Source of the DNA: Roseovarius sp. 217
GTDB taxonomy: Bacteria; Pseudomonadota; Alphaproteobacteria; Rhodobacterales; Rhodobacteraceae
Assembly (NCBI RefSeq): GCF_000152845.1
Contig: NZ_CH902585.1
Location: 229,081-265,759 of the forward strand
Direction of reading: 5' to 3'
Length of the DNA: 36,679 nt
In this document: one piece after another, positions 23,415 through 31,000 of the stretch
How the letters are laid out: each line of letters begins with the position of its first letter
Numbering within the stretch: position 1 is the stretch's first letter
Translations under genes and position numbers: made by a program
The notes under the pieces: model-generated
Seen by the model: only the letters and a program-made list of their open reading frames with translations
Databases searched by the model: none
Told to the model about the DNA's origin: nothing

Positions 23415-24338
23415 TCAGCTCTCTTCCGTAGCGCGAAGAATACTATGGCGGGTCAACCTTGCCTCACCACGCAGCCAGTCGATGAATCGCTGCAACTGCG
23501 GGCGCAGGGCACCATGTGCGGTCACCGTCAGAACATAGGGCAAAGGTGCTGCAAGGCTCTGCTGCGCCGCATAGGGCAGGACGATGCGCCCCTGTGCCAG
23601 GTCGTCCTCCACCAGCGAAAGACCGCAGATCAGAAAGCCTACATTCTGGCGAACTGCCTCCAGCGCCAACCGGGCGTGGCGGTAGTGCACTCCGCGCGCG
23701 GGACCATCGCGACGATTGCCGAACTTTTCCACCCATTGCGGCCAGCCAGGCCGCCGCAGGTCGTCGCGCTGTGCCTCAAGATGCAAGAAGGGCATCCCCT
23801 CCAGCGGCATCTGCGAGTCCCAATCCGCCATCCTTCGCAGATTGTCAGGACCAGTCACCGGCAACAGACGGTCGCGGAACAACTCCTCACCGCGACCGGG
23901 ATCGGTGTATTCGATCCGGCAATCTGGCGCTCCAAGGCGTAGCGGAACGTCCCCAGCCCCGTTGATGCAGAAAAGAATATTCGGGTTTTCCGCTCGGAAT
24001 GCGGCCAACCGCGGCAGCAGCCAGAGTTCTGACCAATCCGGGTCTGCCACGATATGGATCTCTGAGACCCGTTGGAAATCAAGGTTTTCTGTCACCCGGT
24101 CCAGGGCCGCGAAAGCGACCTTCAGATCGGCCAGAGCGTGCTGCAGGTCGGCAGTCGGGGACAGCCCTGACCGGCCCCGCAACAGCAAATCCCTGCCCAG
24201 ATACTCCTCCAGCGCGCGGACGCGCTGGCCCACCGCAGCAGGCGTAATGCCCAGACGGTCGGCTGCGCCGGTCAGTGAACCGACCCGGATTGCCATTTCC
24301 AAGGCTTGAAGGGATTTCAGATGCGAGGCGGCGGTCAT
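23415..24338 (-). CDS. LysR-family regulator (GcvA-like), divergent from DUF4242 gene
   Basis: The 307-residue product has the N-terminal LysR helix-turn-helix (LQALEMAIRVGSLTGAADRL, ITPAAVGQRVRALEEYLG at about 32-49) and a periplasmic-binding-like effector domain from about residue 90 (IHIVADPDWSELWLLPRLAAF). The effector domain is of the GcvA type (PEPY-like loops, WPQWVEKFG). The effector is unknown. It is transcribed away from the DUF4242 gene, with 140 bases between starts. A perfect palindrome touches its start codon, as expected for an autoregulated LysR gene, so the DUF4242 gene is a likely target. Confidence 0.9.
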   Translation of the reverse strand: MTAASHLKSLQALEMAIRVGSLTGAADRLGITPAAVGQRVRALEEYLGRDLLLRGRSGLSPTADLQHALADLKVAFAALDRVTENLDFQRVSEIHIVADPDWSELWLLPRLAAFRAENPNILFCINGAGDVPLRLGAPDCRIEYTDPGRGEELFRDRLLPVTGPDNLRRMADWDSQMPLEGMPFLHLEAQRDDLRRPGWPQWVEKFGNRRDGPARGVHYRHARLALEAVRQNVGFLICGLSLVEDDLAQGRIVLPYAAQQSLAAPLPYVLTVTAHGALRPQLQRFIDWLRGEARLTRHSILRATEES

Positions 24339-24339
24339 T

Positions 24340-24352
24340 GATAAAGTTTATC
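24340..24352. promoter_or_regulatory. Palindrome GATAAA-G-TTTATC at the LysR start
   Basis: A perfect 13-base palindrome begins one base beyond the LysR start codon (24336-24338). A half-site CGATAAATTC follows about 10 bases on. It lies in the divergent LysR/DUF4242 spacer and is a good candidate for the LysR binding site; its overlap with the ribosome site would make it repressive for lysR. Binding itself is inferred. Confidence 0.5.
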
Positions 24353-24478
24353 TTTACCCCGATAAATTCACAAGGCTGCTGCTAAAGCCTGCCTTCATCA
24401 TACTAAAGAACATTTGGTTATGAGTTCCCGCGGCGCAGGCCTAACCTGTCGCCACGGCATCCCAAGGAGGACACCAAC

Positions 24479-24763
24479 ATGGCCATTCTCAAACGTTTCA
24501 TGATCGAACGCGACATCCCCGGCATCGGGAATTTTTCAGTGACCGAACTCTGCGGCGCCGCGCGAGCCTCCAATCAGGCGCTCAGCAACATCGGGTCTGC
24601 AATCCAGTGGCAGCACAGTTATGTGGCTGGCAACAAGACCTTTTGTGTCTATCTTGCGGATGGCGAGGACTCGATCCGCAAACATGCCGAACTGAGCGGC
24701 ATCCCGATTTCGCGGATCACTGAAGTGCCACAAATCATTGACCCGCTGACCGCCAACAACTGA
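24479..24763 (+). CDS. DUF4242 small protein
   Basis: The ATG at 24479 follows AAGGAGG. The 94-residue product matches DUF4242 along its length: FMIERDIPGIGNFSVTEL near the start, IQWQHSYVAGNKTFCVYLA in the middle (about 41-59) and HAELSGIPISRITEVPQIIDP at the end. DUF4242 proteins are small ferredoxin-like-fold proteins; one structurally studied relative binds nickel, but a general function is not established. There is no signal peptide. It is divergent from a LysR gene that probably controls it, and is followed by a strong hairpin, so it is likely monocistronic. Confidence 0.88.
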   Translation: MAILKRFMIERDIPGIGNFSVTELCGAARASNQALSNIGSAIQWQHSYVAGNKTFCVYLADGEDSIRKHAELSGIPISRITEVPQIIDPLTANN

Positions 24764-24770
24764 GACGCTC

Positions 24771-24794
24771 GGCAGGCGGGGCGACCCGCCTGCC
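24771..24794 (+). terminator. Perfect 10-bp stem with GCGA tetraloop after the DUF4242 gene
   Basis: GGCAGGCGGG-GCGA-CCCGCCTGCC starts 8 bases after the stop. The stem is perfect and GC-rich with a GNRA-type loop. There is no U tract, so it may slow or stabilise the transcript end rather than act as a classic intrinsic terminator. Confidence 0.6.
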
Positions 24795-24843
24795 GGTCCG
24801 ACAATGTGACCAAACTCACATTCAGAGAAGCGAGGCTGCGAGA

Positions 24844-25065
24844 TCAGTCCGGCAACCCTGCCGACCTGAGTGCGGCGATGACTTTGCCGCGGAAGGCAGG
24901 ATCAACGAATGGCAGGGCATTGAGGAAATGCGACGTCCGCGCATCGGGACGATGGTCGCGCAAAACAGCCATCCAGTGGGCGGCGCGGGACCTGTGCCCC
25001 GCCAACTCACAGGCGATCACGGCACCCATGACCACGATGAAGTGGGCGTTGTTGGTTTGTGTCAT
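24844..25065 (-). pseudogene. C-terminal remnant of a TPR-type regulator
   Basis: The 73-residue frame reads IVVMGAVIACELAGHRSRAA and later FLNALPFVDPAFRGKVIAAL before AGLPD at the stop. This is the usual C-terminal end of wHTH-TPR regulators and adenylate cyclase-type TPR proteins; the protein at 21694-23241 ends in a comparable way. The ATG at 25065 has a stop codon just upstream and no ribosome site, and the DNA-binding part is absent. It is therefore best read as a fragment of a lost regulator that once faced the DUF4242 gene. Confidence 0.6.
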
Positions 25066-25122
25066 TGTTCCCTAATTGATCAGAATCTTGCCTGAAATTT
25101 TCGTTTGTTTTCAGTCACGAGT

Positions 25123-25182
25123 TGTACCTTTATTTCTCATACTGTACCCCTGTTTCCAATATTGCACCCTTAACTGCCATAC
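25123..25182 (+). repeat. Three tandem 20-bp iteron-like repeats
   Basis: Units start at 25123, 25143 and 25163 with exact 20-base spacing and the consensus TGTACCCTTATTTCCCATAC. Two inverted copies of the core (GGGTACA) lie at 25303-25309 and 25354-25360; the first matches the consensus over TGTACCCTTA and more. A DnaA box follows 10 bases after the array. Direct repeats of 20 bases beside a DnaA box are typical of iteron-type plasmid origins, but no replication initiator gene is visible in the window. An operator array for the scpB-like gene is the alternative. Confidence 0.6.
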
Positions 25183-25191
25183 CGTTCGACC

Positions 25192-25200
25192 TGTGGATAA
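25192..25200 (-). promoter_or_regulatory. Perfect DnaA box
   Basis: TGTGGATAA is the exact complement of the TTATCCACA DnaA consensus. Single perfect 9-mers occur by chance now and then, but its place 10 bases from a 20-bp repeat array and within an A/T-richer stretch makes a role in replication plausible. Confidence 0.5.
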
Positions 25201-25397
25201 CATCGACTGGCCGTTGAAAAAGGCGGACCTAGTTGGCCTCGGTTTGTGGGCAGATCGTCTATAGCTGCCGCCCGTCTTAGGCTGTGGAATTATTGCTATT
25301 AAGGGTACAGCAAATGCAAAAACGGGCCTGAATCCGTAGAATCCGGTTTATTAGGGTACAGTGGCACCTGCCGCCGGAACTACGCTGGCGGGAATGG

Positions 25398-25904
25398 ATG
25401 CGCCGGATCGAAGCGGTGCTCTTTGCCTCGGCCTTGCCCGTGTCGCGCGAGGATTTGGCGCGGGTTGTGGGGCAGGGGGCCTCGGTCGATCTTCTGGTGG
25501 AAGACCTCGTCGCGGATCTGGACGGCCGGGCGTTCGAGATCGCCCAAGTGGCGGGTGGCTGGATGTTTCGGACCCGACCCGCCTACGCGCCCGCGATCCG
25601 CGCTGCGGCGGATGTCGGCGACCAGCTGCTCGACCTGAGCGAATTCGACGTCGCAGTGTTGGCCGCTGTCGCCTATCACCAACCGATGACCCGCGACGGG
25701 CTCAAGGATATCTTCGGCAAAGAGATCAGCCGCGACCTGATCGGGCGGCTGCATGCGCGCAGCCTGATCGGGACAGGGCCACGGTTCCCTCGACGTGGTG
25801 CGCCCTACACCTTCGTGACCACGGAGCAGTTTCTCGTCGCCGTAGATCTGGAAAACGTGCGCGAACTTCCGGACCGGGAACAGTTGGAGGATGCGGCGTT
25901 GTAG
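25398..25904 (+). CDS. scpB: ScpB-like chromosome/plasmid condensation protein, likely lacking its native start
   Basis: The 168-residue product has the two winged-helix domains of ScpB: RRIEAVLFASALPVSREDLARVV at the start, and LSEFDVAVLAAVAYHQPMTRDGLKDIFG, then APYTFVTTEQFLVA, near the end. ScpB joins ScpA and SMC in chromosome condensation; plasmid-borne relatives without ScpA are common in alphaproteobacteria. In frame upstream of the ATG the codons still read QWHLPPELRWREWM, which looks like native protein, but no start codon precedes them before the stop at 25329. The gene may have lost its 5' end, or begin at the internal ATG. An iteron-like array lies just upstream. Confidence 0.7.
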   Translation: MRRIEAVLFASALPVSREDLARVVGQGASVDLLVEDLVADLDGRAFEIAQVAGGWMFRTRPAYAPAIRAAADVGDQLLDLSEFDVAVLAAVAYHQPMTRDGLKDIFGKEISRDLIGRLHARSLIGTGPRFPRRGAPYTFVTTEQFLVAVDLENVRELPDREQLEDAAL

Positions 25905-26201
25905 GCGAGCCGCAACAAGTAAGCATCGGATGACGAAGTACCGATGTCGGTAGACCTTAAAGCTTTGCAAAGGAGTCGTTTTTTGACCCTTAGTTCCGGT
26001 CTTGCCGATCTTCGCTGCCGATGTTGCATGTGATGTCAGACGCTGTCTTTAGGAGCTATCGTTCCACTTGTCATGCAACAGTCCCAATCAGCCATAGTGA
26101 GACTCAGATCCGAAAGTTAATACCCAGCTTTCTCTTCTTCATGCTATTGTCAGACGACAGTGAGGTCTTCTTTGCCATCGAAGCAATTTAAGGACATCTT
26201 G
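25905..26201. other. Intergenic region with a 9-bp inverted repeat
   Basis: No gene is visible between scpB and the TRAP binding protein. TGTTGCATG (26022-26030) and its inverse CATGCAACA (26072-26080) are perfect arms 41 bases apart. They may be a regulatory site or the ends of a lost small element; nothing further supports either. Confidence 0.4.
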
Positions 26202-27239
26202 ATGCCGTCGTTCCGGATTACACTTCTGGCCACGTTAATCCTTGCAGGCTCACTTTCGGCAAAAACGGCAACGGGTCAGGAAAAAACGCTGAACTGGCGA
26301 ATGAATAGTCTGCTTCACCCGAAGCTATTCGGTGAATCCGGCACTTATTTCGCGGAGAAGGTCAAGCAGTTGTCTGGCGGAAGCCTCGTCATTGAAGTGC
26401 ATGATCGGATGGTGCTCGATCAGAACACGTTCGGCGCCCTCGAGTCCGGTCTCGTTGATGCGGTTTGGGGGACTGCTGGGCATCACCATCGCGAGGACCC
26501 TGCGCTAACAATCTTTGGCGGTTTCCCTTTCGGCCCCGATCCAGCGGGATTCACCGCATGGATGAAGGAAGGCGGCGGCGCGGCAGCGCTGGATGCAATT
26601 TATGCCCGTCACGGTCTCAAGAGCCTGTATTGCGGCTCCCTGCCTGCCGAAGGCGGTGGGTGGTTCACAACGCCGATGGCTGGGCCCGACGATCTCAACG
26701 GGCTGGCTATGCGGAGCTTCGGCTACGGTGCGCGCGTCTTGCGTAAGTTGGGCGCAATTGCTTACGAACTGCCAGCAGGGGAAATCCGTCCGGCGTTCGA
26801 GGCAGGTCTTATCTTCGCGGCCGAGTTCTCGCTACCCTCAATCGATTCAGAGCTAGGGATCGCTGATGTAACAGGGCACCTTTACTTTCCCGGATGGCAG
26901 CAGCCTGCTACCCCGCTTGAGATTCTCATGGTCGAGCGCTCTTGGGCTGCGCTCTCGGATCGGCACAGGACAGCTATCACTGCGGCGTGCAATGAGACGA
27001 TTGCGTGGACAGCCTCTGTTGCAGTCATGGAGCAGATCAATGCATTGGCGCGGTTCCGCGCTGCGGGCGTTGAGCTGCATTCATGGCCAAAGGCTACCCT
27101 TGTCGCGCTACGTCAAGCCTGGGAGGAGGTGATTGCCGAAGACACGTCGCGCGATCACCTTCTTGCTATTGCATGGCAGGAGTATCTTGGGTTTCAAGAG
27201 GGCTACAGCGACTGGCAAAAGCGCGCCTATGTCGACTGA
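26202..27239 (+). CDS. Orphan TRAP-type solute-binding protein (DctP family)
   Basis: The ATG at 26202 has AAGGA at 7 bases; the longer frame (from 26160) adds 14 polar residues that would spoil the signal peptide. The 345-residue product has a cleavable signal ending near TATGQ and the DctP fold (GTYFAEKVKQLSGGSLVIEV; GLAMRSFGYGARVLRKLGA; GEIRPAFEAGLIFAAEF). The Arg of MRSFG is where DctP proteins bind a carboxylate. Normally such genes sit beside dctQ and dctM membrane genes, which are missing here, so it may serve a distant permease or a sensor. It converges with a CadC-like regulator; the stops are 5 bases apart. Confidence 0.88.
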   Translation: MPSFRITLLATLILAGSLSAKTATGQEKTLNWRMNSLLHPKLFGESGTYFAEKVKQLSGGSLVIEVHDRMVLDQNTFGALESGLVDAVWGTAGHHHREDPALTIFGGFPFGPDPAGFTAWMKEGGGAAALDAIYARHGLKSLYCGSLPAEGGGWFTTPMAGPDDLNGLAMRSFGYGARVLRKLGAIAYELPAGEIRPAFEAGLIFAAEFSLPSIDSELGIADVTGHLYFPGWQQPATPLEILMVERSWAALSDRHRTAITAACNETIAWTASVAVMEQINALARFRAAGVELHSWPKATLVALRQAWEEVIAEDTSRDHLLAIAWQEYLGFQEGYSDWQKRAYVD

Positions 27240-27244
27240 CAGAT

Positions 27245-28486
27245 TCAGTCTGGAACCCCGGCCATCCTGAGCCCGTCCAAAACAACATTAAGACCCGCTG
27301 TGTCAGCAAAGCCGGTCAGGGAATGGCTGATGTCCGCTAAATCCTGTATAGGCCGGCCCCTCTGCGCAATGCGAACGACCATGGTCGCGTCTTCGACGCG
27401 CCCCGCATGAGCCAGACTTGCCGCCAGCAGCCAGCCCGGCCACCATCGCGCGCTGACAAAGGTTCCCGCACCATGCAGCGGTCCGAATTCCTCAACCGCA
27501 CGCGAAGGTTCGCCGACAAGCAGATAGCTTAGTCCCGCAATCTCTCGGTACCAATCGGGCTCTGTCAGGTCGCCCTGTCGCGCCTGCTCGATGGTGTGAA
27601 CCGCTTCTTTGGCGCGACCAGTCAGCACAAGAACTCGCGCCAATACGGCCAGGTTGTCGGCGTCCTTGGGGTCCAATGCCACCGCCGCCCGCGCATTTGC
27701 AAGTGCATCCACCGGTGAGCGCATCTCTGGAAACGGGGCCAAAAGGCGCATTTCCGCGAGCAATCGGTGCGAACGAGCGCTGCCGCCGATGGCAATGGCA
27801 CGCCCCACTATATCAACCGCTTGCTTCATTTCGCGCCTTCCGCCGCCCCAAGCCACATGTCGGACCTCAAGCCAATACGTCAGACCAAGGTTCGCCCATG
27901 CGTCCGCATTACCTGGGTTCTCCCTAAGTACCGCCTCCAGTAGCACGCGCGCCTCGTCATTGTTCTCGCGTTTGCGCCAGTCGCGCGCGTCAAGCAATGC
28001 TTCGGCCCGCCCCTCGGCCGGTATCGACACGTCTTCCGTGAGGGCCGTAGTTACCTCTACGGGCTTAGGCGCCAGCGACCAGAGTCCGGTAGAAACCACG
28101 AGGATGGCTGCGACCCGGCCTCCGGCCAGAAATTGCCAAGGTCTGCCCCGCATCTTAAGCGGACAGTCGGGGATTGCATCCTCGTCCAGCAGTACATAGC
28201 CGCGCCGCGGCACAGTGCGCAGCAAACCTGCACCCTCTGCCCCAAGCGCCCGTCGGACGTCGCTGACACATTGCGCGAGAGAATCGTCTGACACGAAGAC
28301 ATTCGGCCACACTTCGCGAACCAGATCATCCTTGCTGACCAGCTTGCCGCGTCGGTCCAGCAAGACCTCAAGCAGGCGGTATGACTTCGGGCGCAGGAAC
28401 CGCTCGTCTCCCCGAGAGTCCTCCAAGCACCCGCGCGCCCGGTTTAGGACGAACCCTCCAAAGCGAATGGTCGTTGACGTGTTCAT
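27245..28486 (-). CDS. CadC-like membrane-anchored wHTH-TPR regulator
   Basis: The 413-residue protein opens with an OmpR-type winged helix (about 1-102; LRPKSYRLLEVLLDRRGKLVSKDDL, ending TVPRRGYVLLDED). One transmembrane segment follows (about 118-138, FLAGGRVAAILVVSTGLWSL), then a periplasmic TPR-like domain (about 160-400). This is the CadC layout, in which a periplasmic sensor part controls a cytoplasmic DNA-binding domain. It is divergent from the exported HExxH protein at 28621, which is its most obvious target. No ligand can be inferred. Confidence 0.88.
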   Translation of the reverse strand: MNTSTTIRFGGFVLNRARGCLEDSRGDERFLRPKSYRLLEVLLDRRGKLVSKDDLVREVWPNVFVSDDSLAQCVSDVRRALGAEGAGLLRTVPRRGYVLLDEDAIPDCPLKMRGRPWQFLAGGRVAAILVVSTGLWSLAPKPVEVTTALTEDVSIPAEGRAEALLDARDWRKRENNDEARVLLEAVLRENPGNADAWANLGLTYWLEVRHVAWGGGRREMKQAVDIVGRAIAIGGSARSHRLLAEMRLLAPFPEMRSPVDALANARAAVALDPKDADNLAVLARVLVLTGRAKEAVHTIEQARQGDLTEPDWYREIAGLSYLLVGEPSRAVEEFGPLHGAGTFVSARWWPGWLLAASLAHAGRVEDATMVVRIAQRGRPIQDLADISHSLTGFADTAGLNVVLDGLRMAGVPD

Positions 28487-28620
28487 GTGGAGGCTCCAGA
28501 GCGCTCAATTATGAATTATAGCACAATTTCAGGGTTCTTTCAGCGCAGTTTCATGACTCACGTCCTTTTTTGCAGGAGCTGTGGCCCTAGTCAGTCCACG
28601 GCCATATATGGAGGACCACC

Positions 28621-29124
28621 ATGAAAATTCTATGCAAAGGCCCCGCCGTCCTCGCTCTGTGCGTCGCCGTTGCAGGGTCAGCAACTGTCGCCTCGCCGCG
28701 CGATGCACCGTCCGTGCTTGACACTTTGATGCTGTGGCTTGCCACCAATTTCGATCTCGCGGTCTCGACGAAACCACCCGTCCTTATTACCGTGCCTGAC
28801 GCTGAATTGGTCGAGATGCGTTACGGTGTTGAAACAGTCTTACGCCCTGGTGACGTTGTCGCCCTCTATGACCACCCTGCCCGCACGATCTACCTTTCCG
28901 ATAGCTGGACTGGTAACACCCCTGCCGATCTTTCCGTCCTCGTGCATGAAATGGTGCACCACCTCCAGGCGGTCGGCGATATGCGCTTTGCCTGCCCGGC
29001 TGAACGCGAAGTTGTTGCCTACCGCGCCCAAGAGGCGTGGCTCGGCCTCTTCGGCGAGAGCCTGGAAACCTCATTCGGCATAAGCGCAGCCACTATTTTG
29101 GTCGGAACCGTGTGTACCCATTGA
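28621..29124 (+). CDS. Exported HExxH protein, DUF6647-like (protein A)
   Basis: The ATG at 28621 follows GGAGGACC. The 167-residue product has a signal peptide (1-24, ending TVA) and the zinc-metalloprotease motif HEMVHH (His109, Glu110, His113). It is followed by CPAERE and VVAYRAQEAWL, where Glu130 could be a third ligand. Cys125 and Cys165 could form a disulfide. Function is unknown: the motif suggests a small gluzincin-like peptidase or a metal-binding relic, acting outside the cytoplasm. A related protein lies at 31001-31528 on the other strand, with the same motif order. It is divergent from a CadC-like regulator. Confidence 0.8.
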   Translation: MKILCKGPAVLALCVAVAGSATVASPRDAPSVLDTLMLWLATNFDLAVSTKPPVLITVPDAELVEMRYGVETVLRPGDVVALYDHPARTIYLSDSWTGNTPADLSVLVHEMVHHLQAVGDMRFACPAEREVVAYRAQEAWLGLFGESLETSFGISAATILVGTVCTH

Positions 29125-29565
29125 TTGATCTGAGGAAGTCGACCAGACTTTTGAAGTCATTGAAGAACCGAAGGCCGACGGCTTGCCGTACTTCTGGTCG
29201 AACAGAGCGCGGCACTCGCGCTCGATGGTGCCGATCTTGCAGCGGTGCTGACCAATGGCGCGGTTGCGGCAGCGGGCAAGCCCGATTCCTTGCAAATGAT
29301 ACGGTCTACGAGACGCATACCTGATGGATTGAGCGATGGATATACTCTTGCAGCAGCTGATCAGTTCTCTCAGCCACGGGGGCATCAACCCTATCTAAAG
29401 TTCTGCGCGATGTATTGAATGGCCGCTTCGTTGCTGCAAGTCCGCGACTCCTAGAGACTTTGCCCCATGTTCACCTGAATTTAACGTCTTATTGCCCTGA
29501 TTTCACCGAATATTGTGGTCAATATGTTGCGAAGGCAGAGCAATGATCCAGAACGGGCAAGCACC
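29125..29565. other. Gene-poor stretch with possible decayed coding sequence
   Basis: No full gene fits. On the plus strand, segments such as TFEVIEEPKADGLPYFWSN (about 29147-29203) and ADLAAVLTNGAVAAAGKPDS in another frame (about 29235-29294) look protein-like but are broken by frame changes, which suggests a decayed gene. A minus-strand 105-residue frame overlaps it without a recognisable family. Confidence 0.35.
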
Positions 29566-30639
29566 ATGACAACCCTAAGCTTCTACGCGCGCGGCGATGG
29601 TTCGAGCGCAAACAACGCGGCGCTGAATGTCGAAAATACGTCACAGCAGCCTACCACGCTCATCACGTTCGATAGCGGACTCACGGGTGATGTTGTGCTT
29701 GAGGCAAATGGCGGGGGCATCGATCCTGACACCACTGTGATCATCAACGGCACGTCCTACAATTTCATTGTGGAACAGACGGGCACGTTGCCCTTTGATA
29801 ATGGCAAGGTACCGAACCCTTTGGAAGGAAGACAGATCACTGTGATTTCTGTCATCATAAACGGCAGTAACGAACGGTTTTTCTTTGTCACCGATGGCTC
29901 GGGCACGATGGCCCTGATGAACCAGTTCGGAAATGGTGCGATTGCATTGACCACTGTGGACACATCGCCGACAGAGGTGTTCATCTGCTACGCCGAGGGC
30001 ACTGATATCCTGACCCTGACAGGCCACAAGAAGGTTGAAAGCCTGCAGCCCGGCGACTACGTGATGACCTTGGACAATGGCTCGCAGGAAATTCTCTGGA
30101 CACGCGTGAATGAACAACCGCTGGAAGAGGTCGAGCCAGATGCCAAACCAGTGCTGATCAAGGCAGGTTCACTTGGCCCCGGCCGTCCCGCGTATGACCT
30201 GATCGTGTCGCCACAGCACCGTATACTGGTCGGCGGACAGGGCCAGATCGACGGCCCATTCGCACACGAGATTTTTGTCCCCGCCAAGGCGCTGACTGGC
30301 CTGCCCGGCATTCGGTTCATGGCAGGCAAACGCACCATCACCTGGGTGCATTTCGCCTGTGCGCGCCACGAAGTTGTAATGGCCAACGGCTGCATGTCGG
30401 AATCGTTGCTGCTGGGGCCGATGGTGGTGCAGGGTCTAAACGCCATGGAAAAAGCGCAGTTAGCTACCCTGTTCGGAACAGACCATCCATCCGACGCCGC
30501 CCTGAACGGTCCAGCAGCGCGCGACTGCCTGACCCGGCGCGATGTGTGCGATTCCCTGCACGCTGTCCAGCGTGCGTTGACCCTCGCCCTGGCGGCCCGG
30601 CGCCGCAGGCCGGCGACACGCAGCAGCACCGCATTCTAG
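29566..30639 (+). CDS. Hint-domain protein
   Basis: I chose the ATG at 29566 (MTTLSFYARGDGSSANN); the frame extends upstream to 29515 with no better ribosome site, and the site is weak. The 357-residue product has an N-terminal beta-rich part (1-128) without a signal peptide and a Hint domain from Cys131. The domain begins CYAEGTDILTLTGHKKVESL, continues PGDYVMTLDNG and has the SPQHRILV block. Hint domains perform self-splicing or cleavage through the first Cys; many roseobacter proteins with C-terminal Hint domains are of unknown role, often secreted by type I systems. The C-terminus is Arg-rich (ALAARRRRPATRS). It lies between the two HExxH genes. Confidence 0.85.
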   Translation: MTTLSFYARGDGSSANNAALNVENTSQQPTTLITFDSGLTGDVVLEANGGGIDPDTTVIINGTSYNFIVEQTGTLPFDNGKVPNPLEGRQITVISVIINGSNERFFFVTDGSGTMALMNQFGNGAIALTTVDTSPTEVFICYAEGTDILTLTGHKKVESLQPGDYVMTLDNGSQEILWTRVNEQPLEEVEPDAKPVLIKAGSLGPGRPAYDLIVSPQHRILVGGQGQIDGPFAHEIFVPAKALTGLPGIRFMAGKRTITWVHFACARHEVVMANGCMSESLLLGPMVVQGLNAMEKAQLATLFGTDHPSDAALNGPAARDCLTRRDVCDSLHAVQRALTLALAARRRRPATRSSTAF

Positions 30640-31000
30640 TCGTTAGTAGTGGCCAGTTTATGGACTATTTTGACGCCGAGGCTTTTGTTTCTCGAGCGCT
30701 GTGCTGCCGCAAGGCAGTTTGGAGCCCAAACTGACTTTGGCGCGCCCGCGAGCATTCGTCTACTCGGCGAAGAGCATCGTTTGCGAACGACCCGGTGTTG
30801 GAATTTGTGATCGCCTCAAGCGCTTTAAACGTGCGTCGCAAAGAGAACTCATGTGCAAGTTTAGTTTGGGATCAGATCATGGCGACCCGGAATGCGCGCG
30901 ACTTTTGGAGCGGAAAACAATGGCCGAGACTGCTTGGCCCGAAATTCCCCATCCTTGCATTAGAGCGCGACGCAGGTCCTTCTCTGCGCCATCCGGCCGT
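30640..31000. other. Non-coding or decayed stretch between the Hint and second HExxH genes
   Basis: I see no supported gene, hairpin terminator or repeat in these 361 bases. Frames that cross it on either strand lack starts with ribosome sites and recognisable motifs. Confidence 0.4.

Noticed and set aside
25361..25933. 190-residue frame overlapping scpB in another plus frame
   Set aside because: It is an Arg/Gly-rich shadow; the ScpB frame has clear family motifs throughout.
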